From: Plotosus lineatus
Lineage: Eukaryota; Chordata; Actinopteri; Siluriformes; Plotosidae
DNA length: 64,000 nt
Assembly: GCA_024760905.1 (NCBI GenBank)
Contig: CM045735.1
Location: forward strand, 30,654,749-30,718,748
Reading direction: 5' to 3'
Made by a program: the position numbers and the translations under genes. Below are positions 1-12,182 of the stretch, piece by piece. How positions within the stretch are numbered: the stretch's first letter is position 1; the number at the start of each line of letters is the position of its first letter. The notes below the pieces were generated by a model. That model was not told where the DNA came from. It was given only the letters and a program-made list of their open reading frames with translations, and ran no database searches.

Positions 1-3000
1 GACCCGCATTCCGCGGGCGGACGGCTCCGTGAGCGGGAGCGCTGCCGTCAACTTTGGGCTCCTAAACATCCGCTCCCTGACCGACAAAGGTACTTTGGTC
101 CGGGATCTTCTGGTGGACCGTAAGTTGGATGTTTTTTGTCTAGTTGAGACTTGGCAGCAGCTGGGTGACTTTTCCCATCTCAACGATGCAACTCCTCCGG
201 GGTTTGGTTACATCTCGCAGCCGCGTGTCACTGGTCGCGGGGGCGGTCTCGCTCTGGTCCACCGAGAGTCCCTGAGGATAGCGCCCATCAATGTGCCTGT
301 TTATAATTCATTTGAAGCTATTGTCTGTCAGCTTTCTGGACCTACTCCCACCATCATTGCCACTATATACAGACCACCAAAGTATAATAAGGATTTTTTA
401 TTGGACTTTTCTAACTTTTTAACAGCTGTTTCCACTCTGTCATCCAATATCATTTTACTAGGGGACTTTAATATTCATATGGACAACATCAACAACACTC
501 TCACCAATGATTTTATTTCCTGTTTAGACAGTTTTGGTATACAACAATATGTCAATTTCTCCACCCACTCTAAAGGACACTTTATTGATTTAATTTGCTG
601 TTCAGGTATAACTCCAATAGACTGCAAACCGGACTCCATCCCTTCACAGATCACTTTCTTCTCACCTTCAACGTTCATCTTCCTCATACCACGTCTAACC
701 CTCCACGCTCCATTTCCTTCCGTAAAATCAAGGACATTAACCTCAATACTCTTTCCTCTCACATCAATAACCTTCCCAGTGTAGACAGTATTTCAACTCC
801 GGATGACCTGGTCTCATACTACAACACCCATCTACATAACATTCTCAATAATCTTGCTCCTCTCAAATCCCGGTCTGTCTCTTTCTCTCACTCTGCACCC
901 TGGTACTCACCCACACTAAGACAGTTAAAATCAAAAGGCCGTCAACTGGAGAGACTTAGCAAGAAAACCGGACTCGCTATACATAAACAAATGTACAATA
1001 ACCACATTCTCCTCTATAAAAACTCTATCATCAAAGCCAAATCCACATATTACTCCAACCTAATAACCTCAAATGCAGGTAATACCAAGACTCTTTTCTC
1101 CCTCCTCAATAACTTCTCCAAACCCTCAGACCCTCTTCCATCTCATCTTTATTCCTCTGATTTTTGCAATACCCTGGCCGCATTCTTTATCACCAAAATT
1201 CAATCCATCCACCAGCAGCTCACTCCCCCTTCCCCTCCATCTCCACCTATGACTATATCACTCTTCTCCGGTATCCCTTTTTCATCCTTTTCCTTACCCT
1301 CCATCAGTGAAGTTTCCACCCTTATTCTCCAATCTAAATCCTCCTCTTGTTCTCTTGACCCTCTTCCTACTGTTCTCATTAAATCTGTTCTTCCTACTCT
1401 TGTTCCTCTTATTACCAACATAATCCACTCCTCCTCACCACTGCAACTGTCCCTCTTCCCTTAAAACTGCTGCTGTTACTCCCATCCTCAAAAACCTGGT
1501 TCAGATCCCTCCGACCTCAATAACTTCCGCCCTATCTCAAATCTTCCATTCATTTCTAAACTTCTTGAAAAAACAGTCTATTCCCAACTCAATTCTCATC
1601 TGTCCTCCAATAACCTCTATGAACGCTTTCCAATCTGGCTTCCGTCCCCTCCATAGCACTGAAACAGCTCTTCTCAAAATCACAAATGACCTTCTCCTCG
1701 CTGCTGACTCCGGTTCATTATCCATCCTCCTCCTGCTTGACCTCAGCTCTGCATTTGACACCATCTCACATTCCATCCTCCTCAATAGACTCTCTAGTAT
1801 TGGTATTTCTGGCTCTGTTCTTTCTTGGTTTCATTCTTATCTTTCCAACCGCACTCAGTTTGTCCAACTTAAATCTTTCTCCTCTGATCCTGTCCCCATC
1901 ACCACCGGTGTTCCTCAGGGTTCTGTCCTAGGTCCCCTCCTTTTCATCATCTATCTCCTTCCCCTCGGTCACATTTTTCGAAAACATCACATCCATTTTC
2001 ACTGCTATGCGGATGACACCCAGCTCTACCTCTCCAGCAAACCCAGCACCACACTCCCTCCCTCCTCCCTTCTCCTCTGCATCCATGAAATAAAGTCCTG
2101 GTTCACCTCAAATTTCCTCAAACTTAACAGCAATAAAACTGAACTCCTCCTCACTGGCACCAAATCCACCCTAAGTAAAATCAATAATTTCTCTATTCTC
2201 ATCGACGGTTCCTCCATCTCTCCCTCCCGGCAGGTCAAGAGTCTGGGTGTCATCCTCGATGGCACCCTTTCCTTCACCTCCCAAATCAACTCTGTCACCC
2301 GCTCAGCATACTTTCACCTTCGTAACATCCACCGCCTCCGTCCCTCCCTCACTCCTCAGTCCACCGCCATCCTGGTCCACAGCCTCGTCACTTCAGGTCT
2401 GGACTATTGTAATTCTCTCTTCTTCGGCCTTCCTCATAAAACTCTCCATAAACTACAACTGGTACAGAACTCAGCAGCCCGAATCATCACACGCACCCCT
2501 CCACCCACCATATCACTCCCATCCTACAACAGCTACACTGGCTCCCCATTACATACCGTATTCAATACAAAATCCTGCTCCACACATTCAAAGCTATTCA
2601 TGACCTTGCTCCTCCATATCTCTCTGACCTCTTCCACATTGCCACTTCTGCTCGCTCTCTTCGCTCCTCTTCTTCGCTCCATCTCTCTGTTCCTTCAGCC
2701 CGCCTTGTCACTGTGGGGAGCAGAGCTATCAGCTGCTCTGCTCCCCAGCTCTGGAATTCTCTTCCTCCCGATCTCCGCAATATAGACACATTCCCACTCT
2801 TCAAATCCAGACTCAAAACTCACCTGTTCAAACTTGCATACTCACTGTAACCACAACTGCACTGTCATGTAAATATTTTAACTGTATTTGACTGTCTGTT
2901 TATATTGAATATGTTGATTGTATTTTATTTGAATGTTTTATTACTGTTTTTATGATGTGAGGCGACCTTGAGTGCTGAGAAAGGCGCCATATAAATAAAA

Positions 3001-3002
3001 TG

Positions 3003-3032
<30 letters not shown>
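1..3032 (+). mobile_element. L2-clade LINE, 5'-incomplete, frameshifted
   Basis: This is a non-LTR retrotransposon encoding endonuclease plus reverse transcriptase (RT). The APE-type endonuclease starts near 29 (LLNIRSL near its N-terminus, GDFNIHM near 464-484). The frame shifts near 600-660, the linker stays open to about 1464, and the RT then runs in another frame to about 2515. RT motifs are [13 protein letters not shown] (about 1909-1947) and YADDTQLY (2006-2029). The C-terminal part (conserved near AARIITRTP) shifts frame again near 2520. The 3' end has the L2-like text GGCGCCATATAAATAAAATG followed by an (ATT)n tail to 3032. At least three frameshifts mean it is a dead copy. The window edge removes its 5' end. 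The clade call rests on motif recognition and the (ATT)n tail. Confidence 0.85.
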
Positions 3033-3033
<1 letters not shown>

Positions 3034-3932
3034 TGTGTGCTCCTACCTCCACTTTTATAAGTCACCCTATGCTCCTCTCTCTTCTGGAAGAAAGTATTCA
3101 CCACAGCCATTTCCATCTTTTTTGCAAAATCTACCAACATCTGTCCTTCTGCGTTCCTGTCCTGGATACCAAACCTACCCATCACTTCCTCGTCCCCTCT
3201 GTTTCCTGCACCAACATGTCCATTGAAGTCTGCCCCAATGACCACTCTTTCACCTCTGGGGGTACTCTGCATCACTTCATCTAACTCCCTCCAGAATCTC
3301 TCCTCTTCTCGCTCACATCCTGTCTGTGGGGCATGAGCACTAACAACATTGACCATCACACCTTCAATTTCTAACTTGAGACTCATCACTCTGTCTGACA
3401 CTCTTTTCACTTCTAGAACATTCCTGACAAACTCCTCCTTCAAGATGACTCCGACTCCATTTCTCTTCCCATCCACACCATGATAAAACAGCTTAAACCC
3501 TGCTCCTATGCTTCTAGCCTTGTTACCTTTCCACCTGGTCTCCTGAACACACAGTCTGTCCACTTTCCTCCTCTGCATCATGTCAGCCAGCTCTCTACCT
3601 TTTCCTGCCATAGTTCCAATGTTCAAAGTCCCTACTTTCAGTCCTCGACTCATGCCTTTCCTCTTCTCTCTCTGGCAACGGACACGCCTCCCGCCTCTCC
3701 TTCTTCGACGTCTTCGACCAACAGTAGTCCAATTTCCATCAGCACCCTGATGGTGGTTGTTGTTAACACGGGCCTCGACCGATCCGGTATGTCATTCTTT
3801 CTTGTGATTCGCATAGTTTATTTGGCATTTGTTTTACGCCGGATGCCCTTCCTGACGCAACCCTCTGCATTTATCCGGGCTTGGGACCGGCGTGAGGGAG
3901 AGACACTGGTTTGTGCCCCCCCTCACGGCTGC

Positions 3933-3936
<4 letters not shown>
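3033..3936 (-). mobile_element. RTE-clade LINE fragment (5' UTR and endonuclease part)
   Basis: The minus strand carries the 5' half of the same RTE family that is nearly complete at 25156-28304. Reading down from 3936 there is the same 5' leader (AATGCAGCC start, GGAAGGGCATCCGGCGTAAAA block), then the endonuclease from 3653 with LKVGTLNIGTM, CVQETRWKG, SAHAPQTG and GADFNGHVGAGN. It resembles the CFDP2-type endonucleases derived from RTE/BovB elements. The sequence stops abruptly at the (ATT)n tail of the L2, so the 3' half is missing, most simply because the L2 inserted into it. The preserved frame is 5'-side only, unlike the usual 5' truncation of LINEs. Confidence 0.85.

Positions 3937-3972
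<36 letters not shown>
3934..3972. repeat. (TA)n microsatellite
   Basis: About 19 TA units separate the 5' end of the RTE fragment from the Tc1-like terminus. Confidence 0.95.
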
Positions 3973-3975
<3 letters not shown>

Positions 3976-4285
3976 CTTCTCAAAAAAATTAGCATATTGT
4001 GATAAAGCTCATTATTTTCTGTAATGTACTGATAAAAATTCAAATTTTATATATTTTAGATTCATTGCACACCAACTGAAATATTTCAGGTCTTTTATTG
4101 TTTTAATACTGATGATTTTGACATACAGCTCATGAAAACCCAAAATTCCTATCTCAAAAAATTAGCATATCATGAAAAGGTTCTCTAAACGAGCTATTAA
4201 CCTAATCATCTCAATCAACCAATTAACTCTAAACACCTGCAAAAGATTCCTGAGGCTTTTAAAAGCTCCCAGCCTCAATTTTTTT
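3973..4285 (+). mobile_element. Tc1-like transposon terminus (truncated)
   Basis: The text starts AGTCCTTCTCAAAAAAATTA and repeats CTCAAAAAATTAGCATATCA near 4154, the layout of the left terminal repeat of a common fish Tc1 family. It runs through the usual 5' non-coding region (CACCTGCAAAAGATTCCTGA near 4235). It stops just before the transposase start codon would appear, so only a dead 5' end remains. Confidence 0.8.
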
Positions 4286-4289
4286 TTTA

Positions 4290-4990
4290 AAATGTGAGTG
4301 TTCGCTTGGCCAGAGTTCAATGTAGTGTTTTTGTCAAATGCCCATGTGCCTAAGATGAAAATCCCACAAAGCTTCCCAGTATGGAAAGATCATTTAAGTA
4401 AACAATTTGTGTCAAATTCACTCTTAAAATTGCAGAAAAAAAATTCACAGCAAAACAAAACTATGAAGAAGCACTCAGGGCGTTTTTAACAGAGTGAGAG
4501 GGTTTTTTGTTGTTGAACGTAACGGTAAGACACTCTGCCTTATATGTCATGCGTAATGGTGCATTTCAAAGTTTGAAATCTTCAGTGCCACTTCAGCTCA
4601 CTGCATGCGAACTTCAACCAGGAATTTCCAAATTGGACTGTACTTACAAGCACAAGTTGTTCACTTTGAAGAGTCAGGAAGAAAAGTAGACACAGTTTTT
4701 CAAAAATTTTGAAGCACTCAGAGACCGTAATACTTGCATCGTGTCAACTGGCTTTGAAACATGGCATGGGCCAAAGAGCCATACAATGAAGGGGAATTCG
4801 TTAAAAAATGGATCAGTGATGTTATTGAAATCTTGTCTCCTGAAAACGACAAACTAAAATGCATGGTACCGGACGTCTAACTGTCCCTCCACACTATTGA
4901 ACATAGAACGGTGAACATTAACATGGCTACTGAATCACAGTTGCACTCTGACCTACAAACATGTGAAAATTTTTTCATGTTAGTGTGTGA
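4290..4990 (+). mobile_element. Degenerate hAT-like transposase remnant
   Basis: Pieces of a transposase-like protein can be read in shifting frames: a BED-finger-like stretch near 4500-4680 (LCLICH... then SLHANF in another frame) and further fragments to about 4900. The order resembles hAT-derived proteins of the GTF2IRD2/SCAND3 type. Multiple stops and frameshifts make it a relic. Family assignment is from weak motif recall only. Confidence 0.4.
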
Positions 4991-5017
4991 ATTTTCAATA
5001 AATATGGCTAAGCAGAG

Positions 5018-5053
<36 letters not shown>
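5018..5053. repeat. (TG)n(AG)n microsatellite
   Basis: A TG run passes directly into an AG run. Confidence 0.95.
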
Positions 5054-5348
5054 AAAAGTGATGGATGATGTTCCAGTGTGCCCAGGTGTATGATCTGGCT
5101 CTATGCAGTAGCACAGTTAAAAAAATGTGGCTCTTGGTCTCTTACTGGTCGGCCACTCCTGGTCCAGACAATGTTCTGCTGGAACAACTTGTATCCTGGC
5201 ATTCAAGTGGATGTTATTTGAAACATGCCAGCTACCTAAACATTGTAGACTAAATATACTTTAAGACCAAGTACTCTTTAAAAATGGTTTGTGGAACAAG
5301 AGCTCCAGTGTTTGTGTAGTTTTCTCTGGGTAATCTGGTTTTCACCTT

Positions 5349-5688
5349 GGGGCAGTGGTAGTCTAGTGGTATAGGGCGCTGGATCGTCCCACTCTCCACA
5401 AGGTTGTCACTGTCCCGCCCAGTGCGGCTAACTGGGTTATCAAAGGCGGGCCATGTCTCTCACTGTCTATGGTAAGAGGCATGTAAAAGAACCATTGCTG
5501 ACTTTCGTAAAAAGTGTAGGCTGCAAAGTCGTCAGCGTGTTTCTGTCCCTTGCTAAAAGGGTTGTGACAGGAAGGGCATCCGACGTAAAAAAAAAAAAAC
5601 TCTGCCAAATCAAACGTGCGAATCAGATGATTCGCTGTGGCGACTCCCGAGTAAAAGAGAAAAAGCCGAAAGGAAGACAGACAACAAT
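5349..5688 (+). mobile_element. SINE-A, tRNA head with RTE-type tail
   Basis: A tRNA-like head (GGTAGTCTAGTGGTATAGGG) is followed by a body (GTTATCAAAGGCGGGCCATG). A block GACAGGAAGGGCATCCGACG matches the RTE leader at about 25231-25250. The tail GATTCGCTGTGGCGACTCCC...AGCCGAAAGGAAGA matches the RTE 3' end near 28256-28300. It is therefore probably mobilised by RTE machinery. An A-run of 13 lies inside at 5587. Confidence 0.85.
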
Positions 5689-5689
5689 C

Positions 5690-6512
5690 TGGTTTCCACC
5701 TCAGTCCAATGACAATGCAATTTAGGCTCATTGGCTGTAGACATGAATCTGAGTGTGATTGGTTATGCGTTAGTCCTGCGATAGTCCTAGCAAGCTGTTC
5801 AGGATGTATTCCACATTTGCCCCATGTCAGCTGAAATAGCCTTCAACCTCCCAGTCAGTGTAATACGATGAAGTAGTTTGATAAAGTCACTTTTCTGTGA
5901 TATGTCCTGGATAAAGTCCGATCTATATGCTACGGTCTTGGTACCACATACACAGCACACCACCTTCAGAGATCTTGTGGTGTCTGTAATGATGACACTT
6001 TGCTGGCACAGGAGGGAGCTACACAATATTATAGAGGTGCTGTTATCTTCCCACGGCAATCATGTAGCTGTTGATGGTGAAGTAGTTTGTAGATTATTAT
6101 TTTTCCACTTTTAAAAGATGTCTCCAGCTTGCCAGTTTATTGTGTGGCCAACACACACACACAGCTATCCATATCCAGTTTGGAACAGCCAAGAAGCCTA
6201 CAGTGCATATGTTTAGACTTATTGGACAAAACTGGAACAAGTATGAGGTAAACAGGCAAACGCCATAAGAAACATCCTTTCTGATCACAGGGTATGAGCC
6301 CCAAACCTTCTTGGATTGAAGGGTGTGTTTACCAATACACCACCATACTGTGGACTTTTTAAAAAATCTATTATTAACTTAAGACATCTCACAAATTTAA
6401 ATGAAAATATAACCAGATAAACTATCATGATTCAAGTTTTACTAAGTAAAAATAATTAGCAAGTGAAATAAGAAAAACAAAGCACGTTGCTGTTAAAGAA
6501 ATTGAGCTAATC
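5690..6512. other. Unassigned AT-rich sequence
   Basis: I see no gene, repeat family or terminal repeats here beyond short AC runs near 6150. It is flank downstream of ntng2. Confidence 0.5.
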
Positions 6513-6840
6513 GTTGATGGCACAGTGGTGTAGTGGCGAGCATCTCAGCCTCACAGCAAGATGCTCCCAAGTTTGTTTCCCAAACCCGAGTGCTTCTGTA
6601 TGGAGTCTTCATGTTCTTCCCGTGTTTGTGGCTTTTCTCTGGAGGTTCTGGTTTCCTCCTACACTCTAAATATATGCACATTAGGGTAATTGACTCTCAT
6701 AAAGTTTACCCTAGGTGTGAATGGTTATGTGTGTTTTTGTTGGTCGAGCTGTTCAGGGTGTACCCTGCTTTCACCCACTGTTGGCGAAGATGGGCTCCAA
6801 ATTCCCTGGCACCCTAGTGGCAGGTTTAAGTGGTTCAGCA
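6513..6840 (+). mobile_element. SINE-B (tRNA-derived fish SINE)
   Basis: The head GGCACAGTGGTGTAGTGGCG is followed by the CTCACAGCAAGATGCTC box, the TTCTTCCCGTGTTTGTGGC middle and a tail ending GGTTTAAGTGGTTCAGCAGC. This is the abundant teleost tRNA-SINE layout, moderately diverged. Confidence 0.8.
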
Positions 6841-6956
6841 GCAGTACCATGTTACATCACAGCACCATTGGATACTTCAGTTATTCTAAGTAGGAAGTCA
6901 GTTACAAACCCAAGTGTTATAAAGCAGATGCCGGAAATGGTTCTAAAATAGAATGG

Positions 6957-7198
6957 CGAGTCTGTTGGGCTTTTTTCACCCGTTACACCAGGACCACCTC
7001 CCTTGAATGTGCTTATAGTTCATTGCAGGGGACCTTCTCAGTATTTTTGTTTGTACTCAATTTGTACTTGGTGGACAGAGGCACACTTGGTTAAGACATT
7101 GCCCAGGGATTTTAGCATATTGGGGATGTAACAGGGAATCAAACCCATCGCCTCTCAATCAAAATCCCAGTATACTAACCGCTACACCACCGGCCCCA
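6957..7198 (-). mobile_element. SINE-C copy
   Basis: On the minus strand the head reads GGGGCCGGTGGTGTAGCGGT. The body shares the ACAGAGGCACACTTGGTTAA and TTGCCCAGGG blocks with the copies at 44147-44442 and 47803-48105. The tRNA-like head identifies a SINE; the family name is unknown to me. Confidence 0.75.
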
Positions 7199-7199
7199 C

Positions 7200-7750
7200 A
7201 CTCCTAATATAGCAACACATTTATTCCCTGGTTTAAGAAAAAAAAAACAAAAAAAAATTGGTGCCAAGATTTTATATCCCCCCAAAATATGTGGAGTTGA
7301 CACACCTCTTACTCTCTGTTGTTTATAACATCCAATATAATTATATATTTTACTGATCTCTTAAACAAAGAAAACACAGGCAAGGTCTTGTCCAAATAAC
7401 AGTCATATTTACTGTAAAGTTTACAACAGTGTCAAAATCTCTCACAATGAAAGTCTCTCAGAAACAAATCAATTCACTCCCTCAATAATATTATTGCATT
7501 TCTGGAGTTTAAAGTGTGTCCACTGTTTCAAGCCTTGTGCAGTTGGATATATAATTGATACTTTGATAGATATAATTCTTAGACACACCCCCACCACCTC
7601 AAAACCTAATTATCGGTTATGTAGAACAAACCCTTCTTTCAATCTATAGTGTTTATAAGATCATATCATATATAAGCAATTAGATCACTGCTGGCACCGC
7701 CAGTGTACTGCATGTGTCTTGTGAAATGATTAAGTAATATTGCCATTTAA
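7200..7750. other. Unassigned AT-rich sequence
   Basis: Low-complexity AT-rich DNA with no recognisable gene or element. Confidence 0.5.
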
Positions 7751-7751
7751 T

Positions 7752-8090
7752 CGGGCACTGGTGGCCCTTTGGTAAAGTGCTGGATCACTGATCCCAAGGT
7801 TGAGGGTTCAAGCTCCACTATCAACGGGTTGTCACTGTCCCCCCAGTGCAGCTAACTGGGTTATCAAAGGCCGGCTATGTCTCTCACTGTCTATGGTGTG
7901 AGACTATAAAAAGAACCATTGCTGACTTTCTACAAGAGTAGCTGCATAACCGTCAGCCTGTTTCCGCCCTGTGATGGCCTGGCGAGCTGTCCAGGGTGTA
8001 CTCTGCCCTTGCCAGAGTTGGTTGAGATGGGTGCCAGCCTCCCTGCAACCCTAAGTTAGATGAAGTGGTTCAGAAAACGGATGAATGAAT
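7752..8090 (+). mobile_element. SINE-A with GAAT tail
   Basis: The body matches the copy at 5349-5688 (GTTGTCACTGTCC, GGTTATCAAAGG, TCTCTCACTGTCTATGG). Instead of the RTE-type tail, it ends with GTCCAGGGTGTACTCTGCCC ... GGTTCAGAAAACGGATGAAT, the tail otherwise seen on SINE-B. It is a chimeric or tail-switched subfamily. Confidence 0.8.
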
Positions 8091-8394
8091 ATTGCGATTT
8101 AGAGTAAAATATTTCCCATATCTGACCTGTGTTTGTTTATAGGTGCAGGAAAACTAGATGCTGCATTATGCTAAAACAGACACGTCGATCGGTTTCTAGA
8201 ATTTGCTCTTTATGAATTAAATCCTGTCATTAGCACATTGTGCAGTGTATGCATGTAAGAATAATTCATATCTCTAAATAAAAAACAACAGAGAATGACT
8301 TTTCACTGCTGAAGCCTAGAGAATAATTGTGATATTTTCTGAAGGAATTTACTCAGGACCTAAGATTGGCCATCGAGAGACATTTACACCTTGA

Positions 8395-8857
8395 CAGGGA
8401 TCCCTCACTTTCCGCTGTTAATTGGGACCGAGATACCACCGCGATAACCGAAATCCATGAGGTTGGATCAACCCCCCCCCCCCAACCCCCCCTGACTGAC
8501 GTATATGTACATTTTCATTGCTATAAATGCTTACAATAACAATTAAACATTAAAAAATAATGCATAAGAGGTAAATAAAATATAAATACACACACAAAGA
8601 CGCACGCACGCAGATGCGTGTGTAGTTTTAATGGGAGATTTTGGGTTGTTTTTTGTTTTGTGTTTGTTTTTTTTGTTTTTTTTTGCATAATTGGCCTTGT
8701 TTTTGTGGCATTTTCCTTAACCTTTTCCTCTTTACTTCTTTAATTTCCTTATTTTTTATTTTGATGAATATTAAAAAAAAAGACTGAAGCCTGATGAAGA
8801 CTGAAGTGTTGCACTGAAGCCGCATAAATTGAAGCGCGAAGTAGCGAGGGATCCCTG
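8395..8857. mobile_element. MITE with CAGGGATCCCTCRCT termini
   Basis: The left end CAGGGATCCCTCACT is matched in inverted orientation by AGCGAGGGATCCCTG at the right end. The ends resemble pogo/Tigger-type terminal repeats. There is no transposase inside, only C- and T-rich low-complexity sequence, so it is nonautonomous. Confidence 0.7.
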
Positions 8858-8944
8858 TATTACTGTTTAGCTTCTCTCTAATTGAACTGTATTTCTTGGG
8901 TCATGTTTTAATTTGATAAGGGGTGTTCAATTTGTATTTGGATT

Positions 8945-9242
8945 AGACTTGGTGACATCCACCTCACAGTAAGATGGTCCTGGGCTCGAGTGTTTCTGCG
9001 TAGTTTGCGTGTTTTCCCCATGCTTGTGTAGTTTAATCTGGGTACTCAGTCCAAAGACACAAACATTGGGCTTGTTTGATCCTCTACATTGCCTTGGATG
9101 TGCGTGTGAACAGTTGTGTTGGATGTGTTGTCACTGTGATCTGGCAAGATGTTTACGGTGTACCCCAACCTTTGCCTAGAGTTCGCTGAGATGGGCTCCA
9201 GCCTCCTTACACCCATAATAAGATAAAGCAGATTATTAAATG
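8945..9242 (+). mobile_element. SINE-B, head-truncated
   Basis: CACCTCACAGTAAGATGGTC and CTGGGCTCGAGTGTTTCTGC blocks are followed by the usual middle and the tail AGATGGGCTCCAGCCTCC, ending near AAATGAGTGC. The first part of the tRNA-like head is missing. Confidence 0.75.
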
Positions 9243-9434
9243 AGTGCAGGAGAGACAGAGATTAGACTTGTAGTTGGGTTTATAATTCAGTACTGTTGAT
9301 TAAATCCTCTGGTCTGATGCATAGCATTAGTTCACATTACTGTAGTATATACTACATGGAAACAGTCCAATCCGCCAAACTTTGCTGTCTGGTGATTTTA
9401 GATATTATCCTGAGTGGACATTAGACATTATTCT

Positions 9435-9705
9435 CATTCATTAATTCATTTTCTGTAACGTTTAGTCCTAATTAGGGTCATGGAGAGGCTGGTGCCCATC
9501 TCAGCTGACTCAGGGTGAGGACAAAGTACACCCTGGACAGCTCGACAGGCCATCGCAGGGTAGAAACATGCTGATAGCTATGCAGGTACTCTTGACAAAA
9601 GTCAGCAATGATTTTTTTTTTTTTTTACCTTTTTTTTTTTTTTTTTACATGAACATCTCACTACAGACAGAGAGAGACATGGCTGGCCACCACTGCTGCC
9701 AACAT
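9435..9705 (-). mobile_element. SINE-A with GAAT tail, truncated
   Basis: The minus-strand copy has the ATTCATTTTCTGTAACG tail, the CCTGGACAGCTCG block and the GTCAGCAATG body. Two poly-T tracts (9610-9650) interrupt it. The head is lost. Confidence 0.75.
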
Positions 9706-9719
9706 TCTACTCATTATGT

Positions 9720-12120
9720 AAAAATAAACCATAAAATTCTGGTCTTGTTCTACTTTTTTTTTCTTTAATGTTTCCATGAATTGTATATACTAAACAATTA
9801 CTCACCTTAGCATTGTTAGATGTCACTGAATTGAAAATTCATCAGTGAATTATTTCTTAATTAATTTACTTTTATCAATCAGCAATGAATGGAATAAGTA
9901 ATTGGTGTGTTTAGATTTCATGTGGTCTCTAATTTGTTAATGCCAGCCCAGTGGTCCTATGGATAGCCTTGTTGTCTCATAACGCCAGGGTCCCTGGTGC
10001 AACACTTGAGCTCACATGACAATCTCTGTGGAGTGATATGAGAGCATGTTCTCATCATGTACCCTTCTATACAAGTTCTCTAGGTTTCCTGCTACCTCCA
10101 TTAATTTTATAACATTACCTCCATGTAAATCAAGTCAGCACTTTACATGTAGAACCCATATGGGCTGGAAAATAGGTCATGTATGGCATTGGATGTGGCC
10201 CCATGTCAACACCTTACATGTGTATATGGGTCCAACCTGGGATATACCTGGCCTGCATGGACACCAGGGGGGCACAGGGCCAAAACAAGTATCGTAACTG
10301 TAGCCCACTTGGGTCAACTAAGTGTGCTACACTTTGGCAAGCCCAGATGGGCCCCCTATGTCCTTCCTGTGGGCATATAACATGGGAATATTATGAAACC
10401 TGTGGACAATCCTATAGTGAACCCATTTTTTAGCCCAGTTACTACCCATAAGAATCCAACATATGCAAACAGAGATTGTGAATATATAAATGGGGCTCTG
10501 TTATTAAAAATTAATGTAAATGTTGTTGTACCGGTATTGGTAATCCTTACAGAATAATTTGTTCATAATGTAAGTCTTTTAAATGATACAGAGCACAGTT
10601 CCACATAAATAAACATTTAAAGGCACAATTCTGGGTAATTTTTCCTGTTCATTACTTGTGGAGGCTCAACAAATGGGTAGTAGTCGGGTTTTGTTCCTAG
10701 GAAACGATGTGAAGTCTTTGGTCCGGGTTATCCAGCGTAAGTAAACAAAGCAGAACTTTTTACTGAGCAACATTTTAGGTGAACAAAATATGTTCAAGAA
10801 GCAACTGTGGCTAACAATTTTGAGGAAATGCGTGTAAATTTACCTTTTTAGCCAAAGAGGAGTGTTGTGGAGACGGTGAGAATGAGGAATGTTACCAGAG
10901 ATGAGTGCGATGGTAAATCTGAAATGGCTTTTATTCAGCTGCTTTGCAAACTCAGTTTTCCTGTTGGCAGTTGGTTTAGAAACACAGTGCAGCTCAGTAT
11001 GGGATCAGTGACGCAGTCCAGCTAATCCAACGAGTTAATGTCACTACCAGGCTGGAAAAGCCAATGAGGAAGGCTAAGCATGCACAGTGTCGCAGCACTC
11101 CCACATATACTTTATCAAGGGGCAAAGACAAGTGTTCCTGGAAAGATGTTGCTTGATGTAAAATTTGATTGTTTTCAAAGAGCTAGTGACATTGGTTTGC
11201 CACAGTACCTTTCAATCCTAAGTACCATTCTTTTTCGGATTTTTTTGGACCATTTTCTTCCTAATTTAGTTGTATCCAAGTACCTTCCTTACCACAGCAT
11301 CATCACCAACTAGGGAGGGACAAAAGTATGCACCCTCTGTGACATGCAATGCCAGCAACCTGCCTTTTTCTGAACTGCGATGCATGAGTATTTGGGTATG
11401 GTCTAACATACTCGGAGGGAAAGTGCTATCCAGCCCTTCGTACGAATTAACTCACAGACACCCATTGATTGGCTGGCAATTGCTGTTAGTGACAGGGAAG
11501 GAGTGTATGCCATCCCTCTCATGAAAGCTCAGCTGATTAGCTCCCATGGACTCCTGGCCACAGATGACTGGCATTAACCGGGTTCGAATTTGTGAATCTC
11601 CGGCTTAATAGTTCTTAAGTATCATTCTGGTCAGATTTACAGAAGTCTCAATAATGCTGCCTTTGTTTGTACTTGTTGTATTTGTGTGCTGTGTTGGTTA
11701 AATCCAGATGTACATTTAAAAAGTTCATAAAGGAAGAAAACTGAACGAGCCTCCTAATGTACCTCAGTTATTGCGGAATGTCGACTACTTATATGTAAAT
11801 TTACACAATGGGTCTGTTCCCTATGCATAAATTTACATAAACTCAGAAGGACGATATAAATGTTCTCCCAACTTACTGGATTCTCATAATGCCACAGTTC
11901 TTCTGAGTGTTTTCTGAAAAAATAATCTGTTGATAAACAAGTTTGATAAACGCAGCCCATGGTGTGCATACTAACGAAAAGCAGTAAATACAGGGTAAGC
12001 AATTAGTTTATGATCTATTTTGTCCAACCGTATATTTGCATGAATCGCTTTTCTGCAGTTCCCAGCAGTAAGACTCATTTCAGTTATCGATAGTCCAGGT
12101 GTATTTATAATTACATCCCC
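9720..12120. other. Intergenic sequence with one degenerate repeat
   Basis: No gene or intact element was recognised. Between about 10145 and 10435 the palindromic word CCCATATGGGC and relatives recur several times, suggesting an old palindromic repeat. The remainder is AT-rich unique-looking DNA. Confidence 0.5.
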
Positions 12121-12122
12121 TG

Positions 12123-12124
<2 letters not shown>

Positions 12125-12174
<50 letters not shown>
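12125..12174. repeat. (AT)n microsatellite
   Basis: About 25 uninterrupted AT units. Confidence 0.95.

Positions 12175-12182
<8 letters not shown>

Noticed and set aside
5349..5420. tRNA-like sequences at SINE heads
   Set aside because: They lack intact cloverleaf pairing and are joined to SINE bodies; not functional tRNA genes.
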